Assembly: GCF_900110945.1 (NCBI RefSeq)
Contig: NZ_FOFL01000006.1
Span: 124,001 to 188,000 of the forward strand
DNA: 64,000 nucleotides
Source of the DNA: Devosia sp. YR412
GTDB taxonomy: Bacteria > Pseudomonadota > Alphaproteobacteria > Rhizobiales > Devosiaceae
Direction: 5' to 3'
The translations under genes were made by a program, and so were the position numbers. Below are positions 53,197-63,015 of the stretch, piece after piece. Numbering within the stretch: the stretch's first letter is position 1; every line of letters starts with the position of its first letter. The notes below the pieces were generated by a model. It did no database searches. It saw nothing but the letters and a program-made list of their open reading frames with translations, and was not told the origin of the DNA.

Positions 53197-53356
53197 CAGT
53201 CGTCCACCCTCCCCCTTGAGGGGAGGGAAGCGAGATAGGACTTAGCTCTTCGCTAAGTCCGTCATCGAGCAGGAAGGGGGTATTTGTCCGCGAGCTCAGT
53301 GCGTGGGGCCCACCCCCTCCCTTGATCCCTTCCCTCAACGGGGAGGGTGTCGACTG
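53197..53356. repeat. Palindromic intergenic repeat, family 2 copy 1
   Basis: About 160 bases, ends CAGTCG / CGACTG, CT-rich and GA-rich arms (CCCTCCCCCTTGAGGGGAGGG) and a central stem GACTTAG-CTCTTCG-CTAAGTC. Fills the gap between convergent genes; a near-identical copy is at 60846-61004. Confidence 0.88.
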
Positions 53357-53361
53357 AACCT

Positions 53362-54837
53362 TCAGTCGTTCTCAGCAACAACCTCCGCCACTGTCTCCCG
53401 CACCCCAATCTCGAACAAACTATCCAGATGCGTCGCCACCGTTTCGCCGAAGGTCTGGTTGTCGCCCAGATCCGTGCCAAACACCTCGGTCAGCGCTGCC
53501 AGGCCGATATAGAGCTCCTCGGCATCATCGATATTGTCCGCCGCAATCGCCATCATCCGCATCGCCAACGGATCGCGCACGTCGATGCTCTCGCCATTCT
53601 CGTCGATCCCCACCACATAGCGCATCCAGGCCGCTACCCCGAGGCCGAGCCGCTCGAAAGGCTGGCCCGCGGCAAGGCGATCGCGGATGGTGCCGAGCAG
53701 GCGCTGCGGCAGTTTTTGTGAGCCGTCCATGGCGATCTGCCAGGTGCGGTGTTTCAGCGCCGGATTGCGGAAGCGCTGCAGCAGGTCGTCGCGGTAGCTT
53801 TCGAGTTCATCGCGCGGCATGTCCAGCGTCGGCATGGCCTCTTCGGTCATCAGCCCATGGATCAGCGCGACGAAATCCGCATCGCCCATCACGTCGGAAA
53901 TATATTCATAGCCCGCCAGATAGCCGAGATAGGCCATGGTCGAATGGCTGCCATTGAGCATGCGCAGCTTCATGCGCTCGAAGGGTTCGACGTCGCTGAC
54001 CATCTGCGCCCCGGCCTTTTCGAAGGGCGGGCGGCCGTCGGGGAAATGATCCTCGATCACCCATTGGGTGAAGGGTTCGGTGACGATCGGCCAGGCGTCT
54101 TCGGCGCCGATCAGGCCGGCCACAGTTTCGCGGTCGGCATCGGTGGTCGAGGGCACGATGCGGTCGACCATGGTGCCGGGGAAAGCCACGGTGCTGATCC
54201 ATTCGCCCAGCGCTGGGTCGCGCAGCGCGGCGAATTTGCTGACGATGCGCTTCACCGTCGCGCCATTGCTCGGCAGGTTATCGCAGCTCATCACCGCAAA
54301 GGGGGTGATGCCCGCAGCATGCCGCCGGGCCAGCGCTTCCACCAGCATGCCAGGTGCGGATTTCGGCGCGGTCGGATTGGCCAGGTCATGCACGACGTCA
54401 GGGTGGCGCTGGTCGAGTTCGCCGGTCGCCGGATCGTGGCAATAGCCCTTTTCGGTGACGGTCAGCGAGACGATGCGGATCTGCGGGCTGGCCATCAGCG
54501 CCAGCAGCTCCTCGCGCTGCGTATTGGCGTCGAGGACTTTCAGGATCGAGCCGATGACCCGCGGGTGCGTCCCCTCTGCATCGCGCACCGCCACGGTGTA
54601 CAGCCCGTCCTGCGGCTCAAGCGCTTCCTTGGTATCGGGCCGGCGCAGGCTGGCGCCGACAATGGCCCAATCGGGATGGGTCTTCAGCAGATCATCGACA
54701 TAAACCGCCATATGCGCGCGGTGAAAGGCTCCGATGCCCAGATGCACAATGCCCGGGGTGATCTGCTCGCGGTCATAATCGGGCAGGCGCACGCCGGCGG
54801 GGACATTGGCAAGGGTGGCGGCGCTGAGACGCGTCAT
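53362..54837 (-). CDS. uxuB: Mannitol dehydrogenase family oxidoreductase, probably fructuronate reductase
   Basis: 491 residues, ATG 54837 with GGAG 6 bases upstream; the frame to 54999 is not used. Long-chain NAD-dependent polyol dehydrogenase: N-terminal GIVHLGIGAFHRAHMAVYVDDLL (cofactor), VSLTVTEKGY, SCDNLPSNG, and catalytic lysine region KLRMLNGSHSTMAYLGYLAGY. Length and the divergent 2-keto-3-deoxygluconate kinase favour D-fructuronate reductase (hexuronate breakdown) over mannitol dehydrogenase. A mannonate dehydratase, needed to link the two, is not in the window. Confidence 0.8.
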   Translation of the reverse strand: MTRLSAATLANVPAGVRLPDYDREQITPGIVHLGIGAFHRAHMAVYVDDLLKTHPDWAIVGASLRRPDTKEALEPQDGLYTVAVRDAEGTHPRVIGSILKVLDANTQREELLALMASPQIRIVSLTVTEKGYCHDPATGELDQRHPDVVHDLANPTAPKSAPGMLVEALARRHAAGITPFAVMSCDNLPSNGATVKRIVSKFAALRDPALGEWISTVAFPGTMVDRIVPSTTDADRETVAGLIGAEDAWPIVTEPFTQWVIEDHFPDGRPPFEKAGAQMVSDVEPFERMKLRMLNGSHSTMAYLGYLAGYEYISDVMGDADFVALIHGLMTEEAMPTLDMPRDELESYRDDLLQRFRNPALKHRTWQIAMDGSQKLPQRLLGTIRDRLAAGQPFERLGLGVAAWMRYVVGIDENGESIDVRDPLAMRMMAIAADNIDDAEELYIGLAALTEVFGTDLGDNQTFGETVATHLDSLFEIGVRETVAEVVAEND

Positions 54838-54874
54838 GGTCGACTCCGGGGTAAATGCGGCGCCACCATAAGGC

Positions 54875-54894
54875 CTTCCATTCTTGTATGGAAG
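54875..54894. promoter_or_regulatory. Dyad in the uxuB / kdgK divergent promoter
   Basis: CTTCCAT-TCTTGT-ATGGAAG, a perfect 7-6-7 inverted repeat 38 bases from the uxuB start and 68 from kdgK. Probable shared operator; no regulator gene is adjacent. Confidence 0.5.
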
Positions 54895-54961
54895 ATAGTG
54901 ACTTGCGGCCAAATCGGCTTTACCGGCATAAGCCTTGGGTCGATAGCGGAGGGCAAGGGCT

Positions 54962-55876
54962 TTGACACAGAAGCGGTTCGTCAGCATCGGGGAATGCATG
55001 ATCGAAATGAGCGGCGGCGAGGATCGCCAGTATCGCCTCGGCTATGCCGGCGACACGCTCAACACAGCCTGGTACATGCGCGCTTTGCTCGGCAAGGACT
55101 GGTCGGTCGATTATTTCACCGGCCTTGGCGAAGACCGCTATTCCTCCGATATCCGCGGCTTTCTCGATGCCAATCATATCGGCACCAGCCATATCCGCAC
55201 CGTGCCCGGCCGCCGCCCCGGTCTCTATATGATCCACCAGGATAAGGGCGACCGTCACTTCACCTATTGGCGCGATACGAGTGCCGCCAAGCTTTTGGCC
55301 GACGACAAGGAAGCGCTCGCCGCCGCCGTCAAGGGCGCTAGCATGGTGTATTTCTCGGGGATCACGCTGGCCATCCTCGCCCCGCGCGCCCGTGGCCGGC
55401 TGCTCGGCGCGATCGTCAAGGCGCGCGATGCCGGTGCCCGCGTGGTGTTCGACACCAATATCCGCCCTGCCCTGTGGACCAGCCCGCGCGTCATGACCTC
55501 GGTGCTCACCGCCGCCGCCACGCTGTGCGACGTGGTACTGCCGACCCATACCGACGAAGCCCCGCTGTTTGGCGACAAGTCGGTGGAGGATACGGCAGAT
55601 CGCTATCTCGAGCTGGGTGTCGAGGAAGTGGTGGTCAAGGATGGTGCGGGGGAAGCGCTGATCGCTACGGCGAGCGAGCGGGTGCGGGTTGCGCCGAAGC
55701 CGGGGGCCAAGGTGGTGGATGCGACTGGGGCTGGGGATAGCTTTAACGGGGCGTATCTCTCGGCACGGCTGGCTGGCAAGGGGTTGCGGGAAAGTGCCGA
55801 AGAGGGTCACCGGGTGGCCGGCGTGGTGATCGGGCAAAAGGGTGCGCTGGTGGAACCGGGGTTGCTGTCCCGATAG
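54962..55876 (+). CDS. kdgK: 2-keto-3-deoxygluconate kinase (PfkB family)
   Basis: 304 residues with TTG start at 54962. Phosphorylates 2-keto-3-deoxygluconate for the Entner-Doudoroff aldolase. Opens RFVSIGECMIEMSGG ... GYAGDTLNTAWYMRALLG as KdgK does, and ends with the PfkB anion-hole motif DATGAGDSFNGAYLSARLAG holding the catalytic Asp. The 3' third uses GGG/GCG-rich codons more than the 5' part. Divergent from the fructuronate reductase-like gene. Confidence 0.9.
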   Translation: MTQKRFVSIGECMIEMSGGEDRQYRLGYAGDTLNTAWYMRALLGKDWSVDYFTGLGEDRYSSDIRGFLDANHIGTSHIRTVPGRRPGLYMIHQDKGDRHFTYWRDTSAAKLLADDKEALAAAVKGASMVYFSGITLAILAPRARGRLLGAIVKARDAGARVVFDTNIRPALWTSPRVMTSVLTAAATLCDVVLPTHTDEAPLFGDKSVEDTADRYLELGVEEVVVKDGAGEALIATASERVRVAPKPGAKVVDATGAGDSFNGAYLSARLAGKGLRESAEEGHRVAGVVIGQKGALVEPGLLSR

Positions 55877-55905
55877 CGTGTTTGCAACCGGCCATTCCAA
55901 ACTCT

Positions 55906-56037
55906 CGATGTCATCCCGGCCTTGAGCCGGGACCCATCCTGAGATTTCTGGTCTGCCGCAAGGTGGCTCGTTCGATCGACCTTGCGGCTGTGGCGTGATC
56001 TCGAGATGGGCCACGGCTCAAGGCCGGGGTGACATCG
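55906..56037. repeat. Palindromic intergenic repeat, family 1 copy D
   Basis: Ends CGATGTCA / TGACATCG, left arm CCCGGCCTTGAGCCGGG, right arm slightly mutated (CACGGCTCAAGGCCGGG). Fills the gap between convergent kdgK and DUF924 genes. Confidence 0.88.
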
Positions 56038-56073
56038 TGGATGGGGCAACCTCAGCGGCAGTCCGAGGTCCCC

Positions 56074-56616
56074 TCAAAACATACTATCGCCCTGCGCCTG
56101 CATATAGGCGACCTCGGCCGCCGTGCTCTCCCGACCCAGCGCCTTGTTGCGAAACGGAAACCGCCCAAACTTCGCGATACAATCGCGATGCCCGGTCATG
56201 AACTTCAGCATGTCGGGCCCGAACTGCTCGAAATGCTTCACGCCCTCCTCCTGGATCACCAGCGACTCCGCATGCATGAAGGGCATGAACAGGAACATCC
56301 GCCGTTCCATGGCAATGGCCTGGTCGGCGCCGACCGCAATCGCCTCCTGCGTCAAAGCCGTGGCCATCTTGTCCTGCGCGAAGGCTTCCGCAGAGCCACG
56401 GTGCAATTGCCGCGAGAACTGGTCCAGCACGATGATCTCGGCCAGCCGGCCCTCGGGCGTCGTGCGCCATTCCCAGGCCTCGGCCCGCGCCACGGCCGCA
56501 TGGGTCTCGGCAAATTGCGCCGCCAGTTCGGCATCGAACTCCGCCTTGCCGCCGAACCAGTCGTCCTTGGTATGCTCGGCAAACCAGAAGCGTAAAACGT
56601 CGTCGGCTGTGCGCAT
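56074..56616 (-). CDS. DUF924 family protein
   Basis: 180 residues, all-helical, soluble. Conserved blocks DDVLRFWFAEHTKDDWFG, RLAEIIVLDQFSRQLHRGS, ERMFL-like ERRMFLFMPFMHAES and GRFPFRNKALGRES are characteristic of DUF924, a TPR-like family of unknown function. 14 bases separate it from the upstream Zn-alcohol dehydrogenase on the same strand, so they may be cotranscribed. No function can be given. Confidence 0.9.
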   Translation of the reverse strand: MRTADDVLRFWFAEHTKDDWFGGKAEFDAELAAQFAETHAAVARAEAWEWRTTPEGRLAEIIVLDQFSRQLHRGSAEAFAQDKMATALTQEAIAVGADQAIAMERRMFLFMPFMHAESLVIQEEGVKHFEQFGPDMLKFMTGHRDCIAKFGRFPFRNKALGRESTAAEVAYMQAQGDSMF

Positions 56617-56630
56617 GATCTTCTCCGGTT

Positions 56631-57632
56631 CTAGAGCGTAATGATCGCCTTGATCAGCCCGTTCCGCTCATGCGCCCATTTTGGCAGGTTGACCGGCACG
56701 TCTTCAAAGCTCGTAGCATGTGTGGCAAGCTGATCGGTTGGCACAAGGCCGTTGCGGATCGAGGCCATGACATGGTCGAAATCCTCGCGAGTGGCATTGC
56801 GAGAGGCGCGGATGGTCAGTTCGCGCCGGTGGATTTCCGGATCTTCCCAGCTGAGCGTGCCCTTGACCACGCCGACCAGGGTCAGCGCACCGCCATTGCG
56901 GCAGTAGGTCACCGCCTGGTTCATCGCCGGAATCGAACCCGTCGCGTCGAAGACGGCATCAAAGCCGGTGCCCATGCTCTGCCGGAACCCGGTCCCGTCG
57001 CGCTCGTCCAGCGACACCGCGCCAAAGCCGAAGCCGCGCGCCGCTTCCAGCTTATCGGCGGCGGCATCGAGAATGGTCACATCCGCTCCAGCGATACCAG
57101 CAAAGAAGGCCACGCCCAGCCCGATCGGTCCACCGCCGACCACCAGCACGCGCCAGCCCGGCTTGAGCTCAGTGCGCCGCACGGCATGGGCGCCGATGGC
57201 CAAAAATTCCACCATGGCGGCATCGCGCAGGCTCAGGCCGTCGGCCTTGTAGAGATTGGCTTCGGGCAGGACGATTTCCTCGGCCATGCCGCCGTCGCCA
57301 TGCACGCCGAGCACGGTCAGCGTCTCGCAGGCATTGGTCTTGCCCTCACGGCATGCGGGGCATTGGTAGCAGGGCAGATAGGGATTGATGACCACCGCGT
57401 CGCCATCGCGAAGCGTTGCCGCGCCATTGGCGTCGCGCACCACGCCGCTCAGCTCATGGCCCATGATGCGCGGATATTGCAGGAAGGGGTGCTTGCCTTC
57501 GTAGATGTGATAATCGGTGCCGCAGATGCCGATATGGCTGATGCCGACCCGCACCCAGCCGGGCTTGAGCTCCGGCCGCGCGATATCGATCAGCGCCAGT
57601 TCGCCCGGCGCAGCGCAGGATATGGCCCGCAT
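56631..57632 (-). CDS. Zinc-binding alcohol dehydrogenase (L-galactonate/polyol dehydrogenase-like)
   Basis: 333-residue medium-chain dehydrogenase. Catalytic zinc Cys in GICGTDYHIYEGKHP with GHE in IMGHELSG; structural zinc cysteines in CYQCPACREGKTNAC; cofactor loop VVGGGPIGLGVAF. The hydrophobic DGGMAEEIVLP segment and length suit sugar-acid or polyol dehydrogenases such as L-galactonate oxidoreductase. Neighbours for hexuronate breakdown support a sugar-acid substrate; this is not certain. Confidence 0.87.
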   Translation of the reverse strand: MRAISCAAPGELALIDIARPELKPGWVRVGISHIGICGTDYHIYEGKHPFLQYPRIMGHELSGVVRDANGAATLRDGDAVVINPYLPCYQCPACREGKTNACETLTVLGVHGDGGMAEEIVLPEANLYKADGLSLRDAAMVEFLAIGAHAVRRTELKPGWRVLVVGGGPIGLGVAFFAGIAGADVTILDAAADKLEAARGFGFGAVSLDERDGTGFRQSMGTGFDAVFDATGSIPAMNQAVTYCRNGGALTLVGVVKGTLSWEDPEIHRRELTIRASRNATREDFDHVMASIRNGLVPTDQLATHATSFEDVPVNLPKWAHERNGLIKAIITL

Positions 57633-57681
57633 GAAAATCCTCCCGATATTTCACCGGGAGGACTAACATGTTAGGGACAGT

Positions 57682-58602
57682 TTAGGCCAGCACGACCTTG
57701 ATGCGATTGCCGAACGGGTCCTGCGTTTCGATCCCGCCCTCTATCAGCGAGAACGGCGCCTTGACGCCATCCAGCCGCGCCTTGACGCCCTCCAGCGCCA
57801 CCGCATCGGGCAGCACGATATGGAAGAAGCGCAGGCCGGCCGCACCGGCCGGCGGCAGCGCCGCATTGGGGCCGGACCAGATGTTGAAGGCCACGGTATG
57901 GGGCATGTAGTCGAGCCCGACGTCGCCCATGCCGAAGGAATGGATCAACAGGAAACCGGCAAAACCGATGACGTCGCGATAGAAATCCATCGCCAGGCCA
58001 AGGTCGTTCACATGCACATGGATATGGCCGATGCGCGTGCCAGCCGGCATGCGGGCCAGCAGCACCGGGCTTTCGCCCAGCTCAGCCAGCAGGCCATCGA
58101 GGTCGATGGGGTCGCGGCCTGAGTGCGGCTTGCCTTCGGTGGTCACGGCATAGGTCTCGCCCTTGTCGGGATCGCCCAGCGTGCCGCGCCAAGGCGTCTC
58201 GAAGGTGATCTCGATGCCATTGCCGTCGAGGTCCCATAGATAGATGGCTTCGCTGACCAGGTGATCGGTCGGCGAAATCCGCACATTGCGCTGCAGCGCC
58301 CGCACCGCCATCTGTGCCAGATCGACGCGATGGGGAACGTGGACCGCCACATGATAGAGCCCGATGGTGCGTGGCACCGATGGGCGGGTGGCGCCGGTTT
58401 CCAGCACGATCAACACCTTGCCACCAGCGCCCAGCGCCAGCGCATTGCCGGTCTCGGAGATCAGCTCGAGGCCGACGACGTCCTGCCAGATGGCGAGCGC
58501 CTTGGCGCGGTCGGTGACGGCGATATGCACGGGACCGAGCGTCGTGCTCAGCGGCAGCAGGGGTTTGGATTTCACATTGGTCTGTACGGAAGCGTCGATC
58601 AT
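57682..58602 (-). CDS. VOC family protein, CatE-like (catechol-2,3-dioxygenase type)
   Basis: 306 residues made of two glyoxalase-fold halves. First half: GPVHIAVTDRAKALAIWQDVVGLE, YHVAVHVPHRVDLAQMAVRAL, DHLVSEAIYLWDLDGNGIEITFE; second half: GHIHVHVNDLGLAMDFYRDVIGF, FHIVLPDAVAL, DPFGNRIKVVL. The pattern matches B. subtilis CatE-like proteins. In the last motif the usual acidic metal ligand is replaced by Lys/Val, so metal binding in the second half is doubtful. Start ATG 58602 with GAGGA upstream. Substrate is unknown. Confidence 0.83.
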   Translation of the reverse strand: MIDASVQTNVKSKPLLPLSTTLGPVHIAVTDRAKALAIWQDVVGLELISETGNALALGAGGKVLIVLETGATRPSVPRTIGLYHVAVHVPHRVDLAQMAVRALQRNVRISPTDHLVSEAIYLWDLDGNGIEITFETPWRGTLGDPDKGETYAVTTEGKPHSGRDPIDLDGLLAELGESPVLLARMPAGTRIGHIHVHVNDLGLAMDFYRDVIGFAGFLLIHSFGMGDVGLDYMPHTVAFNIWSGPNAALPPAGAAGLRFFHIVLPDAVALEGVKARLDGVKAPFSLIEGGIETQDPFGNRIKVVLA

Positions 58603-58846
58603 GACGAGGTCCTCAAAATTCAACAATTGAGCAAGATATAGACCCGGCCCCGTCTTGCGGCCATTGGCACCAGACCGAAGGCATCGTTCGTAAAACCGGG
58701 GCCAATACTCCCGTGCGCTGCATGAGACCCATGCAAACCTTCGAAACGCGAGTATTTTCACGGTAATTTAAGCAGATTCACCGAGAGCTATGGACAACTC
58801 CGGGGCAGAAGCCCGCGGACTATCTCTTGGGGCGACAGGTAAAGTC

Positions 58847-60772
58847 ATGAATTTCCGCAATATTCCGATCCTGCAGAAGCTGGTTCTTACCGTCCTGCTG
58901 ATGGGCGTCGTCGCCACAGCCATTGCCGCCATCGGCTGGCGCGAGTTGAGTTCGCTGAGCAATGTGATGAACAATGTGGGTGCCAAGGAAGTGGCCGCCC
59001 GCGAAGCCATGGACCTGCGCCTCGACGTCATCGGCATGAGCCGCATGACCTATCAGCTGGTGGTCAATCCGGAAAAAGTCGCCGACTTCGTCACCAATTT
59101 CGAGAAGCGAAAGGTCGAGATGCAGGCGCGCTTCCCGATCATCGAGGCCGGTTCGGATGCGACCGAGCTCAAGCAGCTCAACGCGGCCAAGCCAATGATC
59201 GACAGCTATTATGCTGAAGTGCAGACCATGCTGGATGTCGCGGCGGCACAGCCGTTCGATGCGGCGGCTCTTACGGCGGCATTGGGCGAGGCCCTGGCTG
59301 CCCAGCAGATGGTGACCGATACCATCAAGATCTACTCCACCTATTCGGGCGAGTTGATGGGCAACATGCGCAGCGCCGCCGAAGCCTCGGCCTTCACCGC
59401 CATGCTGACCCTCGCCATCTCGGCCGCCGTCGGTATCGTCATCGGCCTCGGCGCCAGCCTGCTGATCGGCCGTCGTACCATCGTCAATCCGGTGCGTGAG
59501 CTGACCCAGACCATGAGCGAGTTGGCCGATGGCAAGCTCGACGTCTCCATCGACAATGCCGATGCCAAGGACGAAATCGGCGCCATGGCCCGCGCCGTGG
59601 AAGTGTTCCGCCAGAACGCCAAGCGCGTCGCCGCCCTTAGCGCCGAAGAGGCCATGCGCAATCTCTCGATCGTCGAGCGCGCCGATATGATGGCGTTGCT
59701 GCAGGCCGAACTCGGTTCGGTGATGAAGGCCGCCAGCGCCGGCGACTTCAACCAGCGCGTGCCGACCGATTTCAGCGATGACGAACTCAACAGCCTTGCC
59801 GCCAGCGTCAATGGCCTGGTGGAAACCGTCGATCGTGGCCTCGCCGAAACCGGCACCGTGCTCTCGGCCATCGCCAATACCGACCTGACCCAGCGCGTCA
59901 CCGGCCACTACCAGGGCGCCTTCGGTGCCCTCAAGGACAATACCAATGCCGTGGCGGAAAAGCTGGCCGACATCGTCGCCCAGCTGCGCGGCACCTCGCG
60001 CTCGCTCAAGACCGCGACCAGCGAAATCCTCGCCGGCGCCAATGACCTCAGCGAGCGCACCACCCGCCAGGCGGCGACCATCGAGGAAACCTCGGCCGCC
60101 ATGGAACAGCTCGCCACCACCGTCATGGAAAACGCCAAGCGCGCCCAGGATGCCAATGGCAATGCAACCAAGGTCACCGTCTCGGCCGAACAGGGCGGCG
60201 CGGTAATGGCCCAGGCCACCGGCGCCATGGAGCGCATCACCACCTCCTCGGCCAAGATCTCCAACATCATCGGGCTGATCGACGACATCGCCTTCCAGAC
60301 CAATCTGCTCGCCCTCAACGCTTCGGTCGAAGCCGCCCGCGCCGGTGATGCCGGCAAGGGCTTTGCCGTGGTCGCCGTCGAAGTGCGACGCCTCGCCCAG
60401 TCCGCCGCCTCGGCCTCGGCTGACGTCAAGGTGCTGATCGAGCAGTCGGCCAAGGAAGTGCGCGACGGCAGCCGCCTCGTGGCCGATGCCGCCGACCGCC
60501 TCAACGGCATGCTGGAAGGCGTGCGCTCCTCCTCGACCCTGATGGAAGGCATTTCGCGCGACAGCCAGGAACAGTCGACCGGCATCACCGAAGTGTCGAT
60601 CGCCGTCCGCCAGATGGACGAAATGACCCAGCACAATGCCGCGCTGGTCGAAGAAATGAATGCCGCCATCGAGCAGACGGAAAACCAGGCGACGCAGCTC
60701 GATGCGATCGTCGAGATCTTCAAGGTGAGTGAGGCCCCCATCACCCGCCGCGGCATGTCCCGCGCGGCGTAA
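58847..60772 (+). CDS. Methyl-accepting chemotaxis protein
   Basis: 641 residues, ATG 58847 ([20 protein letters not shown]). First membrane helix about 8-30, periplasmic helical sensor (four-helix bundle-like, about 31-180), second helix about 183-208 ([21 protein letters not shown]), HAMP domain, an additional HAMP-like region, and a cytoplasmic signalling hairpin with the conserved tip [37 protein letters not shown]. No C-terminal CheR-tether pentapeptide. Sends signals to CheA; no che genes are nearby. Ligand unknown. Confidence 0.93.
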   Translation: MNFRNIPILQKLVLTVLLMGVVATAIAAIGWRELSSLSNVMNNVGAKEVAAREAMDLRLDVIGMSRMTYQLVVNPEKVADFVTNFEKRKVEMQARFPIIEAGSDATELKQLNAAKPMIDSYYAEVQTMLDVAAAQPFDAAALTAALGEALAAQQMVTDTIKIYSTYSGELMGNMRSAAEASAFTAMLTLAISAAVGIVIGLGASLLIGRRTIVNPVRELTQTMSELADGKLDVSIDNADAKDEIGAMARAVEVFRQNAKRVAALSAEEAMRNLSIVERADMMALLQAELGSVMKAASAGDFNQRVPTDFSDDELNSLAASVNGLVETVDRGLAETGTVLSAIANTDLTQRVTGHYQGAFGALKDNTNAVAEKLADIVAQLRGTSRSLKTATSEILAGANDLSERTTRQAATIEETSAAMEQLATTVMENAKRAQDANGNATKVTVSAEQGGAVMAQATGAMERITTSSAKISNIIGLIDDIAFQTNLLALNASVEAARAGDAGKGFAVVAVEVRRLAQSAASASADVKVLIEQSAKEVRDGSRLVADAADRLNGMLEGVRSSSTLMEGISRDSQEQSTGITEVSIAVRQMDEMTQHNAALVEEMNAAIEQTENQATQLDAIVEIFKVSEAPITRRGMSRAA

Positions 60773-60791
60773 GCCAGCACAGCCGATCAGC

Positions 60792-60823
60792 AAAACGCCG
60801 GGGCACAAGCCCCGGCGTTTTTT
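60792..60823 (+). terminator. Intrinsic terminator of the chemoreceptor gene
   Basis: 13-bp stem AAAACGCCGGGGC / GCCCCGGCGTTTT, loop ACAA, run of six T. Very strong. Confidence 0.93.
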
Positions 60824-60845
60824 GTTTGGCCCAGAACAAGACCCT

Positions 60846-61004
60846 CAGTCGACCACCCCCCCTTGAGGGGAGGGAAGCGAGATAGGACTTAGCCCTTTGC
60901 TAAGTCCGTCATCGAGCAGGAAGGGGGGTATCGTACCATAAGCTCAGTGCTCGTGGCCTACCCCCTCCCTTGATCCCTCCCCTCAAGGGGGAGGGTGTCG
61001 ACTG
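60846..61004. repeat. Palindromic intergenic repeat, family 2 copy 2
   Basis: Ends CAGTCGACC / its counterpart GGTGTCGACTG; same internal order as copy 1 at 53197 (central GACTTAG-CCCTTTG-CTAAGTC stem, AAGCGAGATAG block). Again lies between convergent genes. Confidence 0.88.
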
Positions 61005-61024
61005 CAACATCCCGTCAAAGACGG

Positions 61025-62821
61025 TTACGCAACCAGCCCCTTAGTCAGTTCCAGCGCCTGCCGCTCGAACAGCCTCCGGTAAATCCCGCCCTGCAGCCGG
61101 ATCAGTGCCTGGTGGTCGCCCTCCTCGACGATCCGCCCCTTGTCGAACACCAGCAGGCGATCCAGCGCCCGCACGGTGGACAGACGGTGGGCAATCACCA
61201 GCGTGGTGCGGCCTTCCATCAGCCGTTCCATCGCCTCCTGGATCTGAACTTCGCTCTCGCTGTCGAGGCTCGAGGTCGCCTCGTCAAGGATCAGCACCCG
61301 CGCATCGGCCAGGAACGCCCGGGCAATCGCCACGCGCTGCCGCTCGCCACCCGAGAGCTTCACCCCGCGCTCGCCGACCAGGGTTTCGTAGCCCTTGGGC
61401 AGGTTGAGGATGAAGTCATGCGCATTGGCCTGCTGCGCCGCCAGCTCGATCTCGGCCCGCGTTGCTTCGGGCCTTGCATAGGCGATGTTCTCGGCCAGCG
61501 TCCGGTGAAACAGGATCGGCTCCTGCTGCACGATGGCGATCTGGCCGCGCAGGCTTGCCTGCTGCACATCGGCGATATTCTGCCCGTCGATACGGATGCT
61601 GCCGTCATTGACGTCATAGAGCCGCTGGATCAGCTTGACGAAGGTGGTCTTGCCCGAGCCCGAATGGCCAACCAGACCCACGCGTTCGCCCGGTGCAATG
61701 GTCACCGAGAAATCGCGATAGAGCGGCGTCGGATGGCTGCCATACTGGAAAGTGACGTGATCGAAGGCGATCTCGCCCTTGCCGATGGCAATGGCCTTGG
61801 CGCCCTTCCTGTCGTCGATGCCGAGCGGCGTCTTGCTCAGCGCCACCAGCTCTTCCATGTCGTTGACCGCCCGCTGCAGGTTGCGGATATGCTGGCCGAC
61901 ATCGCGTAGATAGCCCTGCAGCACGAAGAACATGGCGAGCACAAAGGTGATGTCGCCCGGCGTCGCCAGCCCGCGCTGCCACATGATGAGGCCAGTGCCG
62001 AGGATGCCGGCCTGCATAGAGACCATCATGAAGCCCTGGATGGTGCCGCTCAGCGTGCCGCGCTTCCAGGTGCGGCGGGTACGGATATCCCACTTGCCCA
62101 GCACGTGGCGCAGCCGCTCCTCTTCACGGTCCTCGGCGCCAAAGGCCTTGACCACGGAATTGCAGCTCACCGCATCGGCCAGCGCGCCGCCGAGCCGGGT
62201 GTCCCAGGCATTGGCAAGGCTGGCCGCCGGCGAAACATAGCCCATGGAAAGCATCACTGTGACGCCGATATAGATCACCGAGCCCAGGCCCACGATCAGG
62301 CCCATGACGGGCCAATAGGAGCCGAGGATGACGCTGGCGCCAACCAGCATGACAAAGCTCGGGAGCAGCGCCACCAGCAGCAGGTCATTGAGCGAATCCA
62401 GCGCCCACATGCCACGGGTAATCTTGCGCACGGTCGAGCCGGCAAAGCTGTTGGCATGCCAGTCGGTCGAAAAGCGCTGCACGCGGTGAAAACCGTCCTG
62501 CACCACTTCCGACATCATGCGGATGGTCAGCCGGATGACGCCCTGGAAGATGAACCAGCGCAGCACCACGCTGAGCAGGCCCAGGCCCACCACGATGAAA
62601 AAGGCGCGCAGCGCCTCGGACACGGCCGAGGTCTGTCCGCCGGCAATGGCATCGACGATCTGGCCGGAAAACACCGGCACCATGACTTCGGCCAGCGTCG
62701 AGGCGATCACCAGCACGCAGATAAAGCCAATCACCACCGGCCGGCCGGCCCAGCGACGGAAGGTAAAGCCGAGCACGTTGCGATAGGCATCGGCACGGAA
62801 GTCGAGTTTCTTGCGACTCAT
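61025..62821 (-). CDS. ABC exporter (fused permease-ATPase)
   Basis: 598 residues, start ATG 62821 (MSRKKLDFRADAYRNVLG). Six membrane helices (about 25-330) of the type IV exporter fold, then an ATPase domain with Walker A GHSGSGKTT, Q-loop in AIVQQEPILFH, signature LSGGERQRVAIARAF, Walker B LILDEATSSLD and switch His in VIAHRLST. All catalytic residues are intact, so a homodimer would be active. Family members move lipids, glucans, peptides or drugs; nothing nearby fixes the substrate. Confidence 0.92.
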   Translation of the reverse strand: MSRKKLDFRADAYRNVLGFTFRRWAGRPVVIGFICVLVIASTLAEVMVPVFSGQIVDAIAGGQTSAVSEALRAFFIVVGLGLLSVVLRWFIFQGVIRLTIRMMSEVVQDGFHRVQRFSTDWHANSFAGSTVRKITRGMWALDSLNDLLLVALLPSFVMLVGASVILGSYWPVMGLIVGLGSVIYIGVTVMLSMGYVSPAASLANAWDTRLGGALADAVSCNSVVKAFGAEDREEERLRHVLGKWDIRTRRTWKRGTLSGTIQGFMMVSMQAGILGTGLIMWQRGLATPGDITFVLAMFFVLQGYLRDVGQHIRNLQRAVNDMEELVALSKTPLGIDDRKGAKAIAIGKGEIAFDHVTFQYGSHPTPLYRDFSVTIAPGERVGLVGHSGSGKTTFVKLIQRLYDVNDGSIRIDGQNIADVQQASLRGQIAIVQQEPILFHRTLAENIAYARPEATRAEIELAAQQANAHDFILNLPKGYETLVGERGVKLSGGERQRVAIARAFLADARVLILDEATSSLDSESEVQIQEAMERLMEGRTTLVIAHRLSTVRALDRLLVFDKGRIVEEGDHQALIRLQGGIYRRLFERQALELTKGLVA

Positions 62822-63015
62822 GGGACAGTCCGGCGCCGTTCTCCGGCGACCAGCCCTCAAAACATCAGATGAAAGGCACAGCCGGAACGGGAAGCGAAAT
62901 GATCCCGTCAGATCAATCGGGCTGTGATGGAAAGACCGCGAGCGGCGGGCCTTGAACGGCGGGCCGCGGATGGCAGAGGCCTAACGTCGAGGCATGCCGG
63001 AAAGGGGAGGAATGA

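Noticed and set aside
58820-60808. 662-codon open frame opposite the chemoreceptor
   Set aside because: Antisense shadow caused by strong codon bias; Gly/His-rich with no fold signals.
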